DNA of 64,000 nucleotides. It comes from Gonocerus acuteangulatus. Taxonomy: Eukaryota; Arthropoda; Insecta; Hemiptera; Coreidae. Numbering within the stretch: position 1 is the first letter of the stretch; each line of letters begins with the position of its first letter. This document shows, in pieces, positions 11,405-23,254 of the stretch. Below the pieces are notes generated by a model that saw only the letters and a program-made list of their open reading frames with translations, was not told the origin of the DNA and did no database searches. The stretch spans positions 52,976,490 through 53,040,489 of the forward strand of contig OX328125.1 in NCBI GenBank assembly GCA_946811695.1, in the 5' to 3' direction. The translations under genes were made by a program, and so were the position numbers.

Positions 11405-12440
11405 CCTACAGTACATTTCTCCTAACTATTATATGACGAGTTTATAATAAACTACAAGCAGCTTTTCCCATCACATCGATCAAGTACAATTAGAAACGTT
11501 TCCGTCACGTGAGAATTACTCCACGCACAGCCGTCACGCATAAACGCACGTCTCGTAGGCAAGACTTCTGAAATATGGTCAACTGGGCTGCACCTGACGT
11601 ACATTCAAGAAGTATACTTCTCCCCTGGGATACTAAAAGAAACGCTTGCCAGCACATTAATTTTCATAGAAAGGGGGTTGCTCAAGGAGCTACGTTGAGA
11701 CCTGGTTATTAATTCTTATGAGGATTATTTCACAATACACCTTCCGATATATGATTGTTGAATTGTTCATCGTTGGGGCTCTTTGGTCTTCCTGTAAGTC
11801 CTTCAGATATGATGAATATTCAATTGTGTAATCAAATATAATTATCAATGACAAGAGAGTTGCACAATGTACTTTTATATTTCACTGGTGTTATGCCACC
11901 TTTTGATTGTAGTTATTATTATCCTTGACATTGGGTCGGGCTATTACGTGAGGGCCTAATTAAACGTTATCTAAATCGTAGCTTGACGGTAAAGAACGCA
12001 AAAATTAATATTTTAAACAAATGAAAAGGATAAACCAATCTACCTGCTCCCTAGATAGAACCCACGACGAGTTCTGAAAAATTCACTTAATCACTCAAAT
12101 TGTCATTTTTTATTACTCGATGTCATATAAACAATTCTAGCTTTTTAAACTTTATATATATATATATATATATATGTATACTCATAAAAATTTGAAAGAC
12201 CCTCTTTTTCATCGCCTATCGCCGGTTATCAATCATTGACCTTTCTCCAGAGCATTTCCAGTTCACTGCATGAAATATTTTTTTTTTTTTTGGTCCCCAT
12301 ACAGCCATTATTCAGTTCCTTCTTTCTTCATCGGAAGCCCCGTGTATTTTGAAAAAAATCTATTCCTTTCTAGGAGCTTATCTCAAACGTCTGGAGATGT
12401 TATTATGTCTATTTGTGGATAACGAGTAACTTTACATGTT
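10721..12440. other. unassigned DNA with poly-T tracts
   Basis: Two long poly-T tracts (about 10,945-10,982 and 11,361-11,404) and a short (TA)n at 12,153-12,175. A GC-richer part at 11,040-11,330 has no open frame. No gene recognised. Confidence 0.4.
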
Positions 12441-12780
12441 CCACACTCATGGCCAACATAACAATCACTATTGGCAAATAAATGTCCTTCCAGAAGAGCA
12501 ATTGCATGTTCATAAGTAAACATTCTTGAAAGTGTTTCCTAAAATCCATTTATTCATCTGAACAAAAACATTGACTTATAATTTAATAGCTAATTCGCCT
12601 TAATCGACTAAGCTATTTATGACCAATTAGCTATTAAATTATAAGTCAACGTTTTTGTTCAAATGAATTGAGGGAATTTTAGGAAAAACATTTAGGAATG
12701 TTTACTTATTCAATTGCAATGGCTCTTCTGCAAGGACATTTATTTGCCTAAAGTGATTTTTATGCTGACCATAAGATGTC
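12440..12780. mobile_element. fold-back MITE
   Basis: An inverted repeat with arms of about 150 bases. AGCTATTAAATTATAAGTCA, AAATAAATGTCCTT and CCATTGCAATTG-like blocks occur in both arms in opposite orientation, around a central spacer of about 30 bases. The arms are diverged (roughly 80-85% by eye). There is no coding capacity, and the target duplication was not resolved. Confidence 0.65.
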
Positions 12781-12784
12781 TCAT

Positions 12785-13770
12785 TATTACTAGTTTTATT
12801 AATACATACCTACAACATATTTTGAAAACGTTTATTTTAAATTTTTTACCAGACAGATAAGAGGATTTTTTTTTTTTTTTGCCAGACAGTTTCCTTAGTA
12901 ATCGAAGAGATAAACTTGTTTTTACTCGCTAATTCATTGACCATTCATGACATAATCACAATTATTTAATGATAGAAGCGGCACAATTTGAAATTTGACA
13001 ACTATTACTTACAGAAAATATTAGGCCCCTCCCCTTATATTACATTACACATCGATGTATGCACGTACACTTTTTAAATTATAATTGTGTCCTACAAATA
13101 TTCCATTGATGTCTTGTACGATATCTCCTGTAACTCAGGAGAACTACTGTTATCAACAGGTTCCCAAAAATACTATTACAGAAAGTTGTAAGTTTGAATC
13201 ACTACAGCAAGGAATTAATCTACTAGAAGTGGAGAATCTAAAAATAAATAAATAACGTTGATATCCTATAATACTAAATTGTAATTGTTTTTGAAGAGGA
13301 CTTGTGATATGATTGGCCGGAGAGGGGGCTCCGACCTTGTTAGGGCAGTGCCCCCTCTCCTACCAAGGCCGCTTTGTATCTCACCTATCTATACCCGCTT
13401 CTATAATACTTAGATTCGCGACATTTACATTGTTAGGTTATCCGTAATCTCTTAGCAAGGGGTCATTTATTACATCTAATGTTTGTAGAATCTATGCCTT
13501 TTAGGGTGTTTGCTCCCTTCCCATAAGAATTAATAACGCTTATATGACGGAATGCACAGTTCTGACATGCGATGTCGACGTTTCAAGATCCACAAGTTTT
13601 ACGAAAAATCCGGTCGTTCTAAATTATATAAATAAGTGTATACATTTGTTAGTTCAGTGTCCAATTGTGATGAAATTGGGCACAAAAATATGAATTGTAT
13701 ATATATACAAAAAATTTGTATTATATATAAGGTTCATAAGTAAGATACAGCAGAAGAAAAAATGAAATAG
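12785..13770. other. unassigned DNA
   Basis: AT-rich with one poly-T run. An 11-bp GC-rich stem (GGAGAGGGGGC with its complement) forms a hairpin at 13,319-13,368. No gene recognised. Confidence 0.4.
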
Positions 13771-13980
13771 GTTCTCCCCGTGGTCCAGGCTTTACGGCTT
13801 GCATTCCCAAGCTGGAGATCCGTGTTCGAGTCCCGCGTGCAGCAGATTGAATTTTTTTCCCCATTTCAGGGCCCTTTGAAAAGATTCTCTGCTGCACCTT
13901 GGATGTTTCGGAAGGGTGGCAACCTATAGATAGGCCGATGCTAAGATGTCGGGCGTCCTGGAAGAAATAAAATGAAAGAA
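13771..13980 (+). mobile_element. tRNA-derived SINE, family D
   Basis: The head has an A-box-like CCCGTGGTCCAGGC and a strong B box GTTCGAGTCCC near 13,833. The body contains GCTGCACCTTGGATG and GCCGATGCTAAGATG. These are variants of the body of family B SINEs at 43.95 and 60.64 kb, so the two families may share a central domain. The 3' end is near AAATAAAATGAAAG. Confidence 0.65.
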
Positions 13981-13984
13981 AACT

Positions 13985-16900
13985 GGCTAAGGGTGTCAGA
14001 ATTTAGGACGGTGCCTAAAGGTTCGGAATACTCGCTCCTGGGCGATACTGTTCCGTGGAGAAAACATTTCCTCACCAAAGCTGAGCGATCTGATGGACCG
14101 CTCGGGCGCCGAAGTGATGACTGGGTTGGCTCCTGGCGGTCCTATTCCTACAAGTATGACGGTTATATTTAGAATGTAGAACGGACTTGAGTTTCATTCA
14201 ATTCATTCCCATTAATTTGTTCACTAAAACTCTGGTTATGAAATAAATAATCATTGGGATACATCACCCTGAAGGTTAATAAATTCCTCCTTGCAACAAT
14301 TCTGCCGCTGTTCGTTATGTAAGACCAGGATTAAGGAAACTTCTGTGCAATTAACCAGCAGCAGACCAATATTTCTTGCGGCCGTCATCAATGAACTTTA
14401 AACAATGGGTCTGTTAGAATCCTGCTCGTTCATGTTTGGAGCACTCACAGATCCATCCAAGTTGATGCCTGAATAATTGTAAAGGATGATATTACAGCTA
14501 AGATGCCGAACTGCGCGGTAGGCGGCATTGTGAGTGCCTTGCTGAGAGTTATCAGAGCATAACGAGGAGCTGAATAGAGATTATCTCCTTGCTGATATCT
14601 AATCTTCCTTCTCAGCCACTCATCTGGAACACTGTCTCCTCCGCTCTAGGCCTCCTTAGCCATATAGAATATCATATTTTAAACGCTTCAATGTAACTTG
14701 TTGTTTATATACTTCATAAACAATAAACTATCATAATTCTTTCTAAATAAAAAAATATTAGTAGTATTAGTTTTCTTTAAAAATATTGATAAGGGATATA
14801 ATTTGTGCACATTACGAAGGAATGTAAATTTACAATACCGAAAATGATCCCCTTAAAACTTATTAATAGTAAATGTAAGTGATCAAGATAAACCGTGGGC
14901 CCCGCACGTCCAGCGTAATTTTATGAGAATGGTTGAACAAGAGAGGGCGTTCAATGCGTTATGCTGTTCCCATGGAATGGATGGAGCCTACAAATCACAC
15001 TGACCACACTGCTCTACACTGGAATTGTATTTCTCTTGAAAACAGTTTCCCTCAGTTTTCGGTGTGAGAAATTCGAATTTCCACATGGAAATAAACAGTT
15101 AGCTCTCGTTACAACTACTTGTTCCATTATAAGAGGATAGTTTCGTTTACAGATTTGGTTAATGGTTTCTTGGGTAACAAAAAAGAAGATGGCTATGCTG
15201 ATTGCCTCTTGTTACTGATAAGTACGGAGATCGCACGTCATTGAAGATACATTTTCTTCTCTCACATTTGGACTTTTCCGCTTCAAGTTTTGGATCTATG
15301 TGCGGCGAACATGGTCTATGGTATACTTGAATGCTTGCAAGCTACTGTCGGAACGCAGTGCGGGATGTGCCGGGACAACAGTAGAATAGTCAAGCACACA
15401 ATAAACGTTATAATTAAATTTTACCACGCTACTATTTCTTGCTAAGAAGAGTAGTAATTCAATGATGTGTGAGCTTTGATGAAATATAAAACATTTGCAT
15501 TGCACAAATCCCGTTAACTTATTTCTTTGGGAATTGACTCTGAATGGGCGTATCTACAAAATGTTAGTTAATATGTTGATTATGTTAGAAGATTTGAATT
15601 TCTCACTCCAAAATTTGTCAAGAGTCAACTGTCATCAAAGATATTTGACAGAATGTTTTTTATTTTTTTGTTGGGCAATGATATTAATATACACTTACCG
15701 GTCATAATTTTCGTTAGTTAGAGCCAAAGTAGTAAAAGGTTGTAAGAGATGTTTTTGCATTGACCATGGGTGGTTCACTACTTTGTGCCGAAGTTCCTAC
15801 TTGAGGTCGTGAATCCACCTACACTAGTTATTTATCAAATGTGATTCATCGGTGTGATTTAGCGCTGAAATGATGTCCTTATGGGTGTGGAAATTACAAT
15901 AGCCTTTCTAGGAGTAATGAAGGCTATGAATCGCTTCACCAATTTCTCTGGCGTTTTAAAAAAGGCTTTGTTATTGATCTATCTCTGGTAAACAGCCAGC
16001 GGACTGGCAAATTACGTAATTGGCCTGCGCGAATAAATCGGACCGGGAGCCAGACAGGCTGGTGCGTACTTCGATCGCTATCCTTACCTTTCCTCTTCTC
16101 GGCTCGTCTATATTGATCTGAAGACGAGCCTCTTTTATAGCCGAGAATTCTTTCGCCTTGCCAATTGGTTAAAGAAATCAGAGCTTTTCATATAGAATTT
16201 TTATCTTTGAATTGACTTAGAAGGAAGGGGTTTTTTTTATAAACATTTTTAAAAAGTCGCCGACACTCGCCATTGCTGGAAAGTTCCTACTCTATTACTC
16301 GGAGACAAGTTTACTGTGGGCCCAATTTATTAACTTGCTCATAGTGGTTGTAATGTTTGTTATATTGTAACGAAACTCGGCATATGTCTTGGATATTTTA
16401 AGCGAAAGATGGGTTTTAAAATAAACTTAATCGGTTCATTAGAAGTTGGGGTTTACTATTGTGATAGCTAGCAGGACGCCAGAACTAACCTGGCCACTGT
16501 AACCTCCTCCTGTTATCAACCATACAGGCCCAGCGTCAGAGTTAAAAGTGTGTTTTTTTTTAAATAAAAAAATAGAAATGGTAATAATTGTATAGGGGGT
16601 ACACTGCAAAGCAATCCTGCGTTACAGGACCTATGATGACCAGACTAGTATGTAAATGGTCAGTTTTTTTTTTAAAATAATTTATCTTTATTATATTTTA
16701 ATTTCGTCCGCAGAAGGTTATTTTGTTTTGTTTTTCTATCGAATTATTATAGTGAACTTTATTGTACCAAGTTATTATTATCTTCACCTGAAAGAATATT
16801 ATCTTCGATGAAGTATAAATCGAACTGAGCCACCAATCCCGAGGTTTGAACTGAGCCGCCAAACCTCGGGATTGGTTCTTACTTCTACCAATAGGTGCGC

Positions 16901-17778
16901 TCTATTCCTGCGTTATAATGGTTGTGGGATATTCTCTTTTTACATATGGGCACTTTTATTATTTTTCAAGATCAATAAAGAAAAATGTGAAGTTTTGTGA
17001 ATTTATTAACTATTAGTTCCTTGTATGCACAATAATCTGGAAGAAAATTAACTAAAAACATAATAATTGAATCAGCTGTTCATTAAAAATATAAAAGAGG
17101 AAAACCATTCATTTTTTTTTTCTTCTTACGCTACGCACCTTCATAGTAATATACTTAGTTAGTATGCAGCTGCGTAGGGACGGACTTCTTGAAGATTGAC
17201 TCGCTTCTCTGCGCAATAATGAATGCAGGAGAAAATGTGGTATCCTTCAGATAGCTTGAAGCAAATTGCCTTACAATGAGATGCGTAAATAAATGCATCT
17301 CCATATCTGAGGGAAATGTGTCTTTAATTTAAAAATGAAAAACACACACACACAACTAAATTCCAGCTGAGCCTATTTAACGCTTGTTTGCATAGGAACT
17401 TCTCGGACTCCAGATCCTGGCTAATGGAAACATCAAACAGTGCCGTTGATAAGTACCTCGGGGAGACAATGGATATATCTGTATGCAAACACCATCCTCC
17501 TGCTTGAGAATATTAGAATACGTTAATCTCTTCAAGGTTTTAGTCTCTGATATAGGTTCATTGTTCTTAGACAAGGTGCAATCTTCTCTTATTTCAGAGG
17601 AGCCAAGTTTCCAAAGCATATAAAAGATAAGGTACGATAAACAAATTATCCGGGAGACTTAGAAGGCCAATATAAACAGTATCTTTTAAGAGGACGTGGG
17701 TTTCAGAAAATATATATATTTAAACCAAAAAAGTGTTGGACATTTTTTTTTTTTGTCAAAAGCTGATGATGTCTTTTA
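13985..17778. other. unassigned DNA with GC-richer islands
   Basis: No gene recognised. The single-copy-looking blocks at about 14,260-14,650, 14,900-15,060 and 16,000-16,170 have balanced composition and no good open frame, so they are candidates for conserved non-coding DNA. A (CA)n stub lies at 17,342. Confidence 0.35.
16832..16876. repeat. perfect 17-bp hairpin
   Basis: ACCAATCCCGAGGTTTG and its exact reverse complement are separated by 11 bases. The segment GAACTGAGCC also occurs directly repeated before and inside the loop. Confidence 0.9.
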
Positions 17779-17965
17779 CCGCGTTTCCTCCCCTCACCCA
17801 TAGGGAGGAAACCCGCTATATATATATTTGACTGTTTGCTCTCCAGCTGTCTCAAAAATAGATCGATTTCAATTAAATCCGTACAAAAATACTAGTTATT
17901 TAAAAATAGTTATTTGAAAGGTCAAGTTCGTTAAACAGCCCAATCCGGCCACCGGAACTTGATTT
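17779..17965 (-). mobile_element. short HINE/Helitron-like repeat
   Basis: A terminal hairpin (TTTCCTCCC...GGGAGGAAA) lies at 17,783-17,813, followed by a short TA run and CTGTTTGCTCTCCAGCTGTC, ending near AAGTTCGTTAAACAGC. The order matches the fuller copies at 59.7-60.2 kb, with the segment between hairpin and TA run deleted. The minus strand is the one on which the hairpin is 3'-terminal. Confidence 0.55.
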
Positions 17966-18289
17966 TTTTGGGCAAAATTTTTATAAGTTCTTTTTTTTTT
18001 TAATAAAATATTATTTTAGTCCTATAAATTTACCTTTAAAGTTGCTCGAATCGGAAATTTGTATTTAAACTGTATATTCGTGGTTTCTTAGTTGAATCTT
18101 GTGTATGCTTGATTTAAATGACAATATATTTTATTTTCGTGTCTATTAGAGCCTGGAGGCCAGAAGTGGACATTTTACAATTTTTTTATTACTCTTAATT
18201 CTATAGTTTTGAAATAAGTCTTTGTCTAAGTTAATAATTATTAGCCTTAGCAAAGCAGTATTTCTGAAGTGAACTGTTGAAGATTATTC

Positions 18290-19030
18290 AACGAAAAGGA
18301 ATGTAATGAGAATAGGGAAGAAGGCAAGGAGAATTATGCAAGATATCAGGGTAGAAGACAAAACCCTTGAGAAAGATGAAAACTTTAAATACCAGAACGA
18401 AAATGGTTATATTGATATGGAGGTGACTGAGCGGATCGGGAGACGCAGGCAGAATGTTTGAAATGATAAAAAGAGGCGTCCTAAATATGCGGTTGGTTGA
18501 TAAAACAAAAAAATGTGCAGCTTTTAGGTGAACATTCCTTTTCATTCTGTCGTATTCTTCAGAATCATAGACTCTGTCGAAGAAGCACGATTCGCGATTC
18601 CAAGCCTCAGAAATGATATTCCTAAGGAAGATTGAGGGGAAAGAGGGGAAAATTAAAAATAACCGAATTCGCAACACGACAATTAGATCTCCATGCTGCC
18701 AATGTGTTAATAGAGGAGAATCGACTGTGATGACTTGGACACCTCCTACGAATGGAAGATGGCAGACTAGCTAGCGAAACCTACCGATTTAACGTAGAGG
18801 TTAAGCGCGGAAGAGGTCAACCAGGAATCAAAAAGAATGACAATGTGAGGAAAGAGTTTCAGGAAAGGGGGCTCGATTGGAACAAAATAAGACTGTTGAT
18901 TGAAGACCGACAAACAAGGAGAATGTTGCAAAGACTTCTCTTGCCACTGCATAATGCTGTTCAAAGACTGAATATGGTGATGATGATGAAAAATCAGTAT
19001 TTCGAAAGCAGTCACAGAACAGTAAAGTAG
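18290..19030 (+). pseudogene. C-terminal remnant of a non-LTR retrotransposon pol
   Basis: Successive frames show the C-terminal half of an endonuclease/reverse transcriptase polyprotein. The first is NFKYQNENGYIDMEVTERIG (normally FKYLGS...DG..D.EI..RI), then ASEMIFLRKIEGKRGK. Then, in the 92-codon frame at 18,752, comes RMEDGRLASETY...KRGRGQPGIKK, followed by EFQERGLDWNKI RLLIEDRQTRR. This matches the conserved 'GRP..W......GL.W.....DR..WR' tail of RTE-like and related insect elements. Frame changes and stops show decay. The clade is uncertain. Confidence 0.75.
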
Positions 19031-19385
19031 ATTTAAATAAATGGGTTCAAGGCGCAGTCTGAAAAGCTATTTTGTTTTAAATTTCAGGAATCCTATATTT
19101 TTTTTTAACTTCTCTTAGTTCGGATCCTATCGTGCATGATATGTAAATTGTCAAGGTGTGAGCTGTCCTTGACAATTTACATATTTAAACACGATTTTTT
19201 AAGATACTAAATTCCATGTTATAAACGACATTTTTGTCATTCTGTATGTCTCTTTCACATTAAAAATACTATCTACTTAAAAATAAAGACGATCTTTTTC
19301 TAATATGCGTCCTTTTTCCAGATCACCGGAGTGAGAAGAAGTCATCTGGAAGCAGTGATCTACAAGCAGACTGTAAGTAAAATAA
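19031..19385. other. unassigned DNA
   Basis: AT-rich, with no gene recognised. It includes the 18-bp perfect hairpin listed separately. Confidence 0.4.
19139..19184. repeat. perfect 18-bp hairpin
   Basis: ATATGTAAATTGTCAAGG and its exact reverse complement are separated by 10 bases. No other copy in the window. Confidence 0.9.
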
Positions 19386-19439
19386 ATAACTAACTTATGC
19401 ATTAATTATACGAGGTTTTATAGGCTCGAGTGGTTGGAG
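19386..19439 (+). repeat. 54-bp direct repeat, left copy
   Basis: This 54-base segment (starting ATAACTAACTTATGCATTAA) recurs at 21,423-21,476 with two mismatches. The left copy stops at the assembly gap. The pair brackets the gap and the Penelope-like element. Confidence 0.92.
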
Positions 19440-19639
19440 NNNNNNNNNNNNNNNNNNNNNNNNNNNNNNNNNNNNNNNNNNNNNNNNNNNNNNNNNNNNN
19501 NNNNNNNNNNNNNNNNNNNNNNNNNNNNNNNNNNNNNNNNNNNNNNNNNNNNNNNNNNNNNNNNNNNNNNNNNNNNNNNNNNNNNNNNNNNNNNNNNNNN
19601 NNNNNNNNNNNNNNNNNNNNNNNNNNNNNNNNNNNNNNN
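19440..19639. other. assembly gap, 200 N
   Basis: Exactly 200 unknown bases. Open frames reported across it have no meaning. Confidence 1.
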
Positions 19640-19823
19640 TATTGAGAGGAGATCGTTGACCGTTGATGATGCAAGGTAGGGATTGTCGGGGTTCGGTCAC
19701 TGCTACTTAATAAAACTACATTTTATCATAAAAATGGTTTTATTGTGCCGACGTTTCGGCTTGAACTTCAAGCCTTCATCAGGGCTGTAAAAAACAAGTA
19801 GGACGGATGTAGTACTGAAATAT

Positions 19824-19883
<60 letters not shown>

Positions 19884-20339
19884 GCCTACAAACATAAATA
19901 CACATACATATATACATACATACATATGTGGAAAAAGACAAAAACATAAAATACTAGAACATAATATATAGAAGTGAACATAATATATAGTGTTTGGAAG
20001 AACATAATATATAGTGTTTGGATTATTAGGAAAACAGATATAAGAATAACAGATTACATATTAGATTAGATATAAGAATAACAATATGGGCTTACCGATG
20101 GGAAGATAGAGAACTATTCCTCACAAATGCGGGATCATTTCTGACAGTTAATACAGGGAAATATAGGAAGAAAGGAGTTGGTGAGGGGGAGGGGGGTTCT
20201 GGACCACCCAATGGACAGAGAACATAGAAGATGAAAGAAAGAGCGGCAAAGTACAGTAAGGGGTCATAAAGTCATAAAATGCTGTGTTAATGGAAAGGGA
20301 GGCAGGTATAAAGGGCTATATTGCAGGCGGTATAGGGGA
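19640..20339 (-). mobile_element. 3' region of a Penelope-like element
   Basis: This is the untranslated region downstream of the GIY-YIG frame on the minus strand. It has a (TA)n tract at about 19,831-19,878 and short repeats of AACATAATATATAGTG near 19,957-20,025. A hammerhead-type motif lies near 19,745-19,790. The terminus continues into the gap. Confidence 0.75.
19745..19790 (-). ncRNA. hammerhead ribozyme motif in Penelope-like terminus
   Basis: The minus strand reads CTGATGA (19,782-19,776), then a self-complementary stem GGCTTGAA/TTCAAGCC, then GAAAC and GTC (19,757-19,750), with GCC and GGC closing stem I. This fits the hammerhead core CUGANGA, stem II, GAAA and a NUH cleavage site. 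The ACGT that would form stem III is palindromic, as in the short-stem-III hammerheads known from Penelope-like elements, which are thought to act as dimers. Activity is inference. Confidence 0.8.
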
Positions 20340-21422
20340 TTAGGATGGAGTTTTTAATAAATGGAAGATGTTGGAGTAGGTAGAGGAGATGACTTCTTTG
20401 TCAATTTTGTCATTAACTGGATTATTTTCTAGGTGGATAAAAATTGATTCGGAAAGGAGGCGTTTTTCTTCGTTGGATTCAGTGGAAAGGATGGAGTATT
20501 GGTCAAAACCAAAGTCATGTCCGTCTGTGATGGCATGTCTAGTTAAAGCTGTCTTTATGTCTTTATTCCGTACATCATTTTTGTGGTTGTTGATACGTTT
20601 TCTTACTGGGTTTTTAGTCTGTCCAATGTACGCACTATTGCAGTTGGGTGTGATGCAGGGGATTCTGTAGACTACATTGGTCCTGTCTTTTTGTGGGATA
20701 GGGTCTTTAAGAGTCGTATGTAAGTTTTTCAGTTTGTTTTGTGTCGATAGTCCTAGTTTTAGAGTGGGGAAAGTATCGCGTAGGGATTTTGGGATTTTTT
20801 CTGTGAGGTTTGGGATATATGGGAGGCCTCTGAATTGAGGGACAATATTATCTTGGGTAGTGGGGATGGGTTTAGGGTTATTAAAAGAATTTATGAGACG
20901 GGTGATAATGTTCGTAGGAAATCCATTGGTAGTAAGAATATCGAGGAGTCGGGATTTGTTGGCAGGGTGAAATTTGGTGTCGGATAGGGAGAGGGCTCGA
21001 TTTATTAGGTTGCTGGCAGTATTGAGGATTTGGTGTTTGGGGTGTGAGGAAAGGTAATGGAGAAGTCGTCCCGAGTAAGTGGGTTTGGTAAGTGGATATA
21101 GAGCCGTCTGTATTTCTAATAAGGAGTATGTCAAGGAAAGGGAGGGAGTTGTTAGTTTCGGTCTCGATGGTGAATATTAACCGGGGGTGGTAGGAGTTAA
21201 AGGCTGTTAGAATTTCTGGAATCTTATCAGGATTAATTATGAGGAAGAGGTCGTCAACATATTTTTTAAGGAAAATAATATCGTCGGGGAACATGGGGAG
21301 GATTTGGTCAAGGAGGTCATTAAGGGTAATATTGGAAAGGTCAGGAGCGAGGCAGTTACCCATGGCGAGGCCAGAGATCTGGTTGAAGAATTTATCTTGG
21401 AATAGGAGGTATCCGGATTTGC
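20340..21422 (-). pseudogene. 5'-truncated Penelope-like element: reverse transcriptase + GIY-YIG
   Basis: Two overlapping minus-strand frames. The upstream one (from about 21,425 to 21,100) reads QISGLAMGNCLAPDLSN, then KKYVDDLFLI with the catalytic YVDD pair, then LPFLDILLIR. These are the reverse transcriptase C-terminal motifs. After a frame change near 21,100-21,130 the second frame reads TKPTYSGRLLHYLSSHP, a typical PLE linker. A GIY-YIG endonuclease domain follows: VVYRIPCITPNC then AYIGQTKNPVRKRINNHK and ALTRHAITDGHDFGF. The 5' part of the reverse transcriptase is missing and the element begins abruptly at the 54-bp repeat. Such proteins prime reverse transcription with the endonuclease nick. 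This copy is broken. Confidence 0.88.
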
Positions 21423-21476
21423 ATAACTAACTTATGCATTAATTATACGAGGTTTTATAGGCTCGTGTGGTTGGGG
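21423..21476 (+). repeat. 54-bp direct repeat, right copy
   Basis: Matches 19,386-19,439 except for two bases. It marks the 5' limit of the truncated Penelope-like element. Confidence 0.92.
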
Positions 21477-21539
21477 AAATAGATTATTTAATTATTTATT
21501 TATTCACATTGTTATTTATTTATTTAAATGTTAACGTCC

Positions 21540-21685
21540 ATTATTATTAACTAATAATTTTAGAACGGGTTATCTATAGATTACCACCCTTTTCTAGCGA
21601 GGATAGGGCTGATCGAACCCACGACCCTTGGCAAAGAGTGTTGAATGCTCACGCCTTAACACTCACTGCCACCGGGCCTCCGGTA
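21540..21685 (-). mobile_element. tRNA-derived SINE-like repeat, family C, copy 1
   Basis: On the minus strand a head reads GGCCCGGTGGCAGTGAGTG and, further on, GTGGGTTCGATCAGCC, a B-box match. It is followed by AAAAGGGTGGTAATCTATAG. Related B-box-bearing sequence lies at 62,803-62,960 (minus). Fragments resembling the 3' body occur near 26.24 and 42.57 kb. Confidence 0.5.
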
Positions 21686-21689
21686 TTAT

Positions 21690-22650
21690 TTTAACGTTAA
21701 CATTGTTATTACTTAAAATTAACAAAAATTGTTGCTACGGTTTATCTAAAGGTTACCATTCTTTACTGGCTACAAAAAGGATGATGCGTTTTCATTTTTA
21801 TACCGCAAAATAACCACCCCTAGTGAGAATAGAATTAAGTATAGATTGTTAAATCCTAAACACTCTAGACCATTGATTTATTTACAGAATAAGATTTAAT
21901 TCAATCTAAGTGCTAGAATCAAGTATATAACAGGCGAAAAGTCAAAAAACAAAAAAATTCAATATAATTCAGGAGCTCAAAAACTCACTATACAACTAAT
22001 AGAGCCTAACTATACTAAGGCGAACAAGGAGAGGAGTTATGAGAAACATAATGAGTTATGAGAAACATTTTTACCTATGGTGTCAAACTATTTGTGTAAC
22101 CTTCTGCTTGGTTTATATTTGATTAAAGAAATCTGGGTCACTATATAATATTAATATGCATAAGAAGTTTAAATTACAAAGTTTTTTAATTTTTGTTTTC
22201 CTCGTCAATTTTTATTATAATATTGTTTCTTCATTAATGCTCTTTAAAAAAAATTAAATTAGGAGGAAAGCTTGTGCTATTTGGAAAGACTGGAAGTTTT
22301 AATGTTCATTTTTCAATGTCAATTTCTATTGTTTATATTTTTTCTGGAAACATACATTGATATACATACTTTTCATTTGAATATATTTAAATGCCTACTC
22401 GAAAGAAATCTCCAAGGAAAAAGAAATTTAGAAGCTAATACAGCCCAGGCAAAGACACATGAACCGCAGTAGCCGAGTCTACTTGCCTTATAAAAAAACC
22501 TTGTTTGAGCTTCGCTTTGAACGTGTACTCGATAATCTATGCAGCTGGCTAAAAACACAGCTGATTGTTGCTATGTAGATGATATTCAGTTACAACGTGG
22601 CGCTTGTAATGAATAGTTAGCCTATGACCCATTAGCCTGTGCATAGTTTT
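21690..22650. other. unassigned AT-rich DNA
   Basis: No gene recognised. A degraded relative of the family C body may lie at about 21,740-21,830. Confidence 0.35.
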
Positions 22651-22654
22651 TAGA

Positions 22655-22700
22655 CTCCTGAAGAGGCATGTGAGGATGAGAAACATGTAGAGCCATTTTA
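22655..22700 (+). ncRNA. diverged hammerhead-like Penelope terminus
   Basis: The plus strand reads CTCCTGAAGAGGCATGTGAG and then GATGAGAAACATGTAG. CTGAAGA fits CUGANGA, GAAAC and the palindromic ACATGT fit the rest, but stem II is not convincing. It is followed by an AT-rich tail like other PLE termini here. Confidence 0.4.
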
Positions 22701-23254
22701 ACAAATTGAGGATTATTTTATCTTCAACTTTTATTCATTGATGTTGTGCCAACATTAGACAAAATTAACGAATTCGTTTTACTACTATATATATTTATTT
22801 AAACGATTAATAAAACAATAACCACAACAAAGAAATTCAATGGAACGGAACCAATACTCTAAAAAATTTTCTTTATTATTATTATTTTTTAGACAATGTC
22901 TTAAGATTTTGAATGATCACTTTCCACCAAACTTTCCATAAAAATTCTGCTGATATTCCAGGAGTAGTATATGTGAGTTAATTGAAACACTCATTTGTAA
23001 ATCAAGAGCATGATCGTGGGAAGAATTGGGGCAATTGTTAGTTAAGAGGTGATGCTAAAATCTTGAGAATGCACCTATTCAGGATTGCACCATTGTGAAG
23101 GCATTTACAGTCTTCTGGTTTAGCAGGGAAGTTGTGTTTGAAGAAGTTATGGTAACTATCAACTCGTGAAGCTTCCAGGGGTTCAATAAAGTACGATACA
23201 ATATAATGATATTTTGAGAAATATTCTTACCGTTCAACGAAAATTGTCTAGAGA
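22701..23254. other. unassigned AT-rich DNA
   Basis: No gene or repeat recognised. Confidence 0.4.

Noticed and set aside
19395..19700. Open frames spanning the run of N
   Set aside because: The sequence is unknown; the frames are meaningless.
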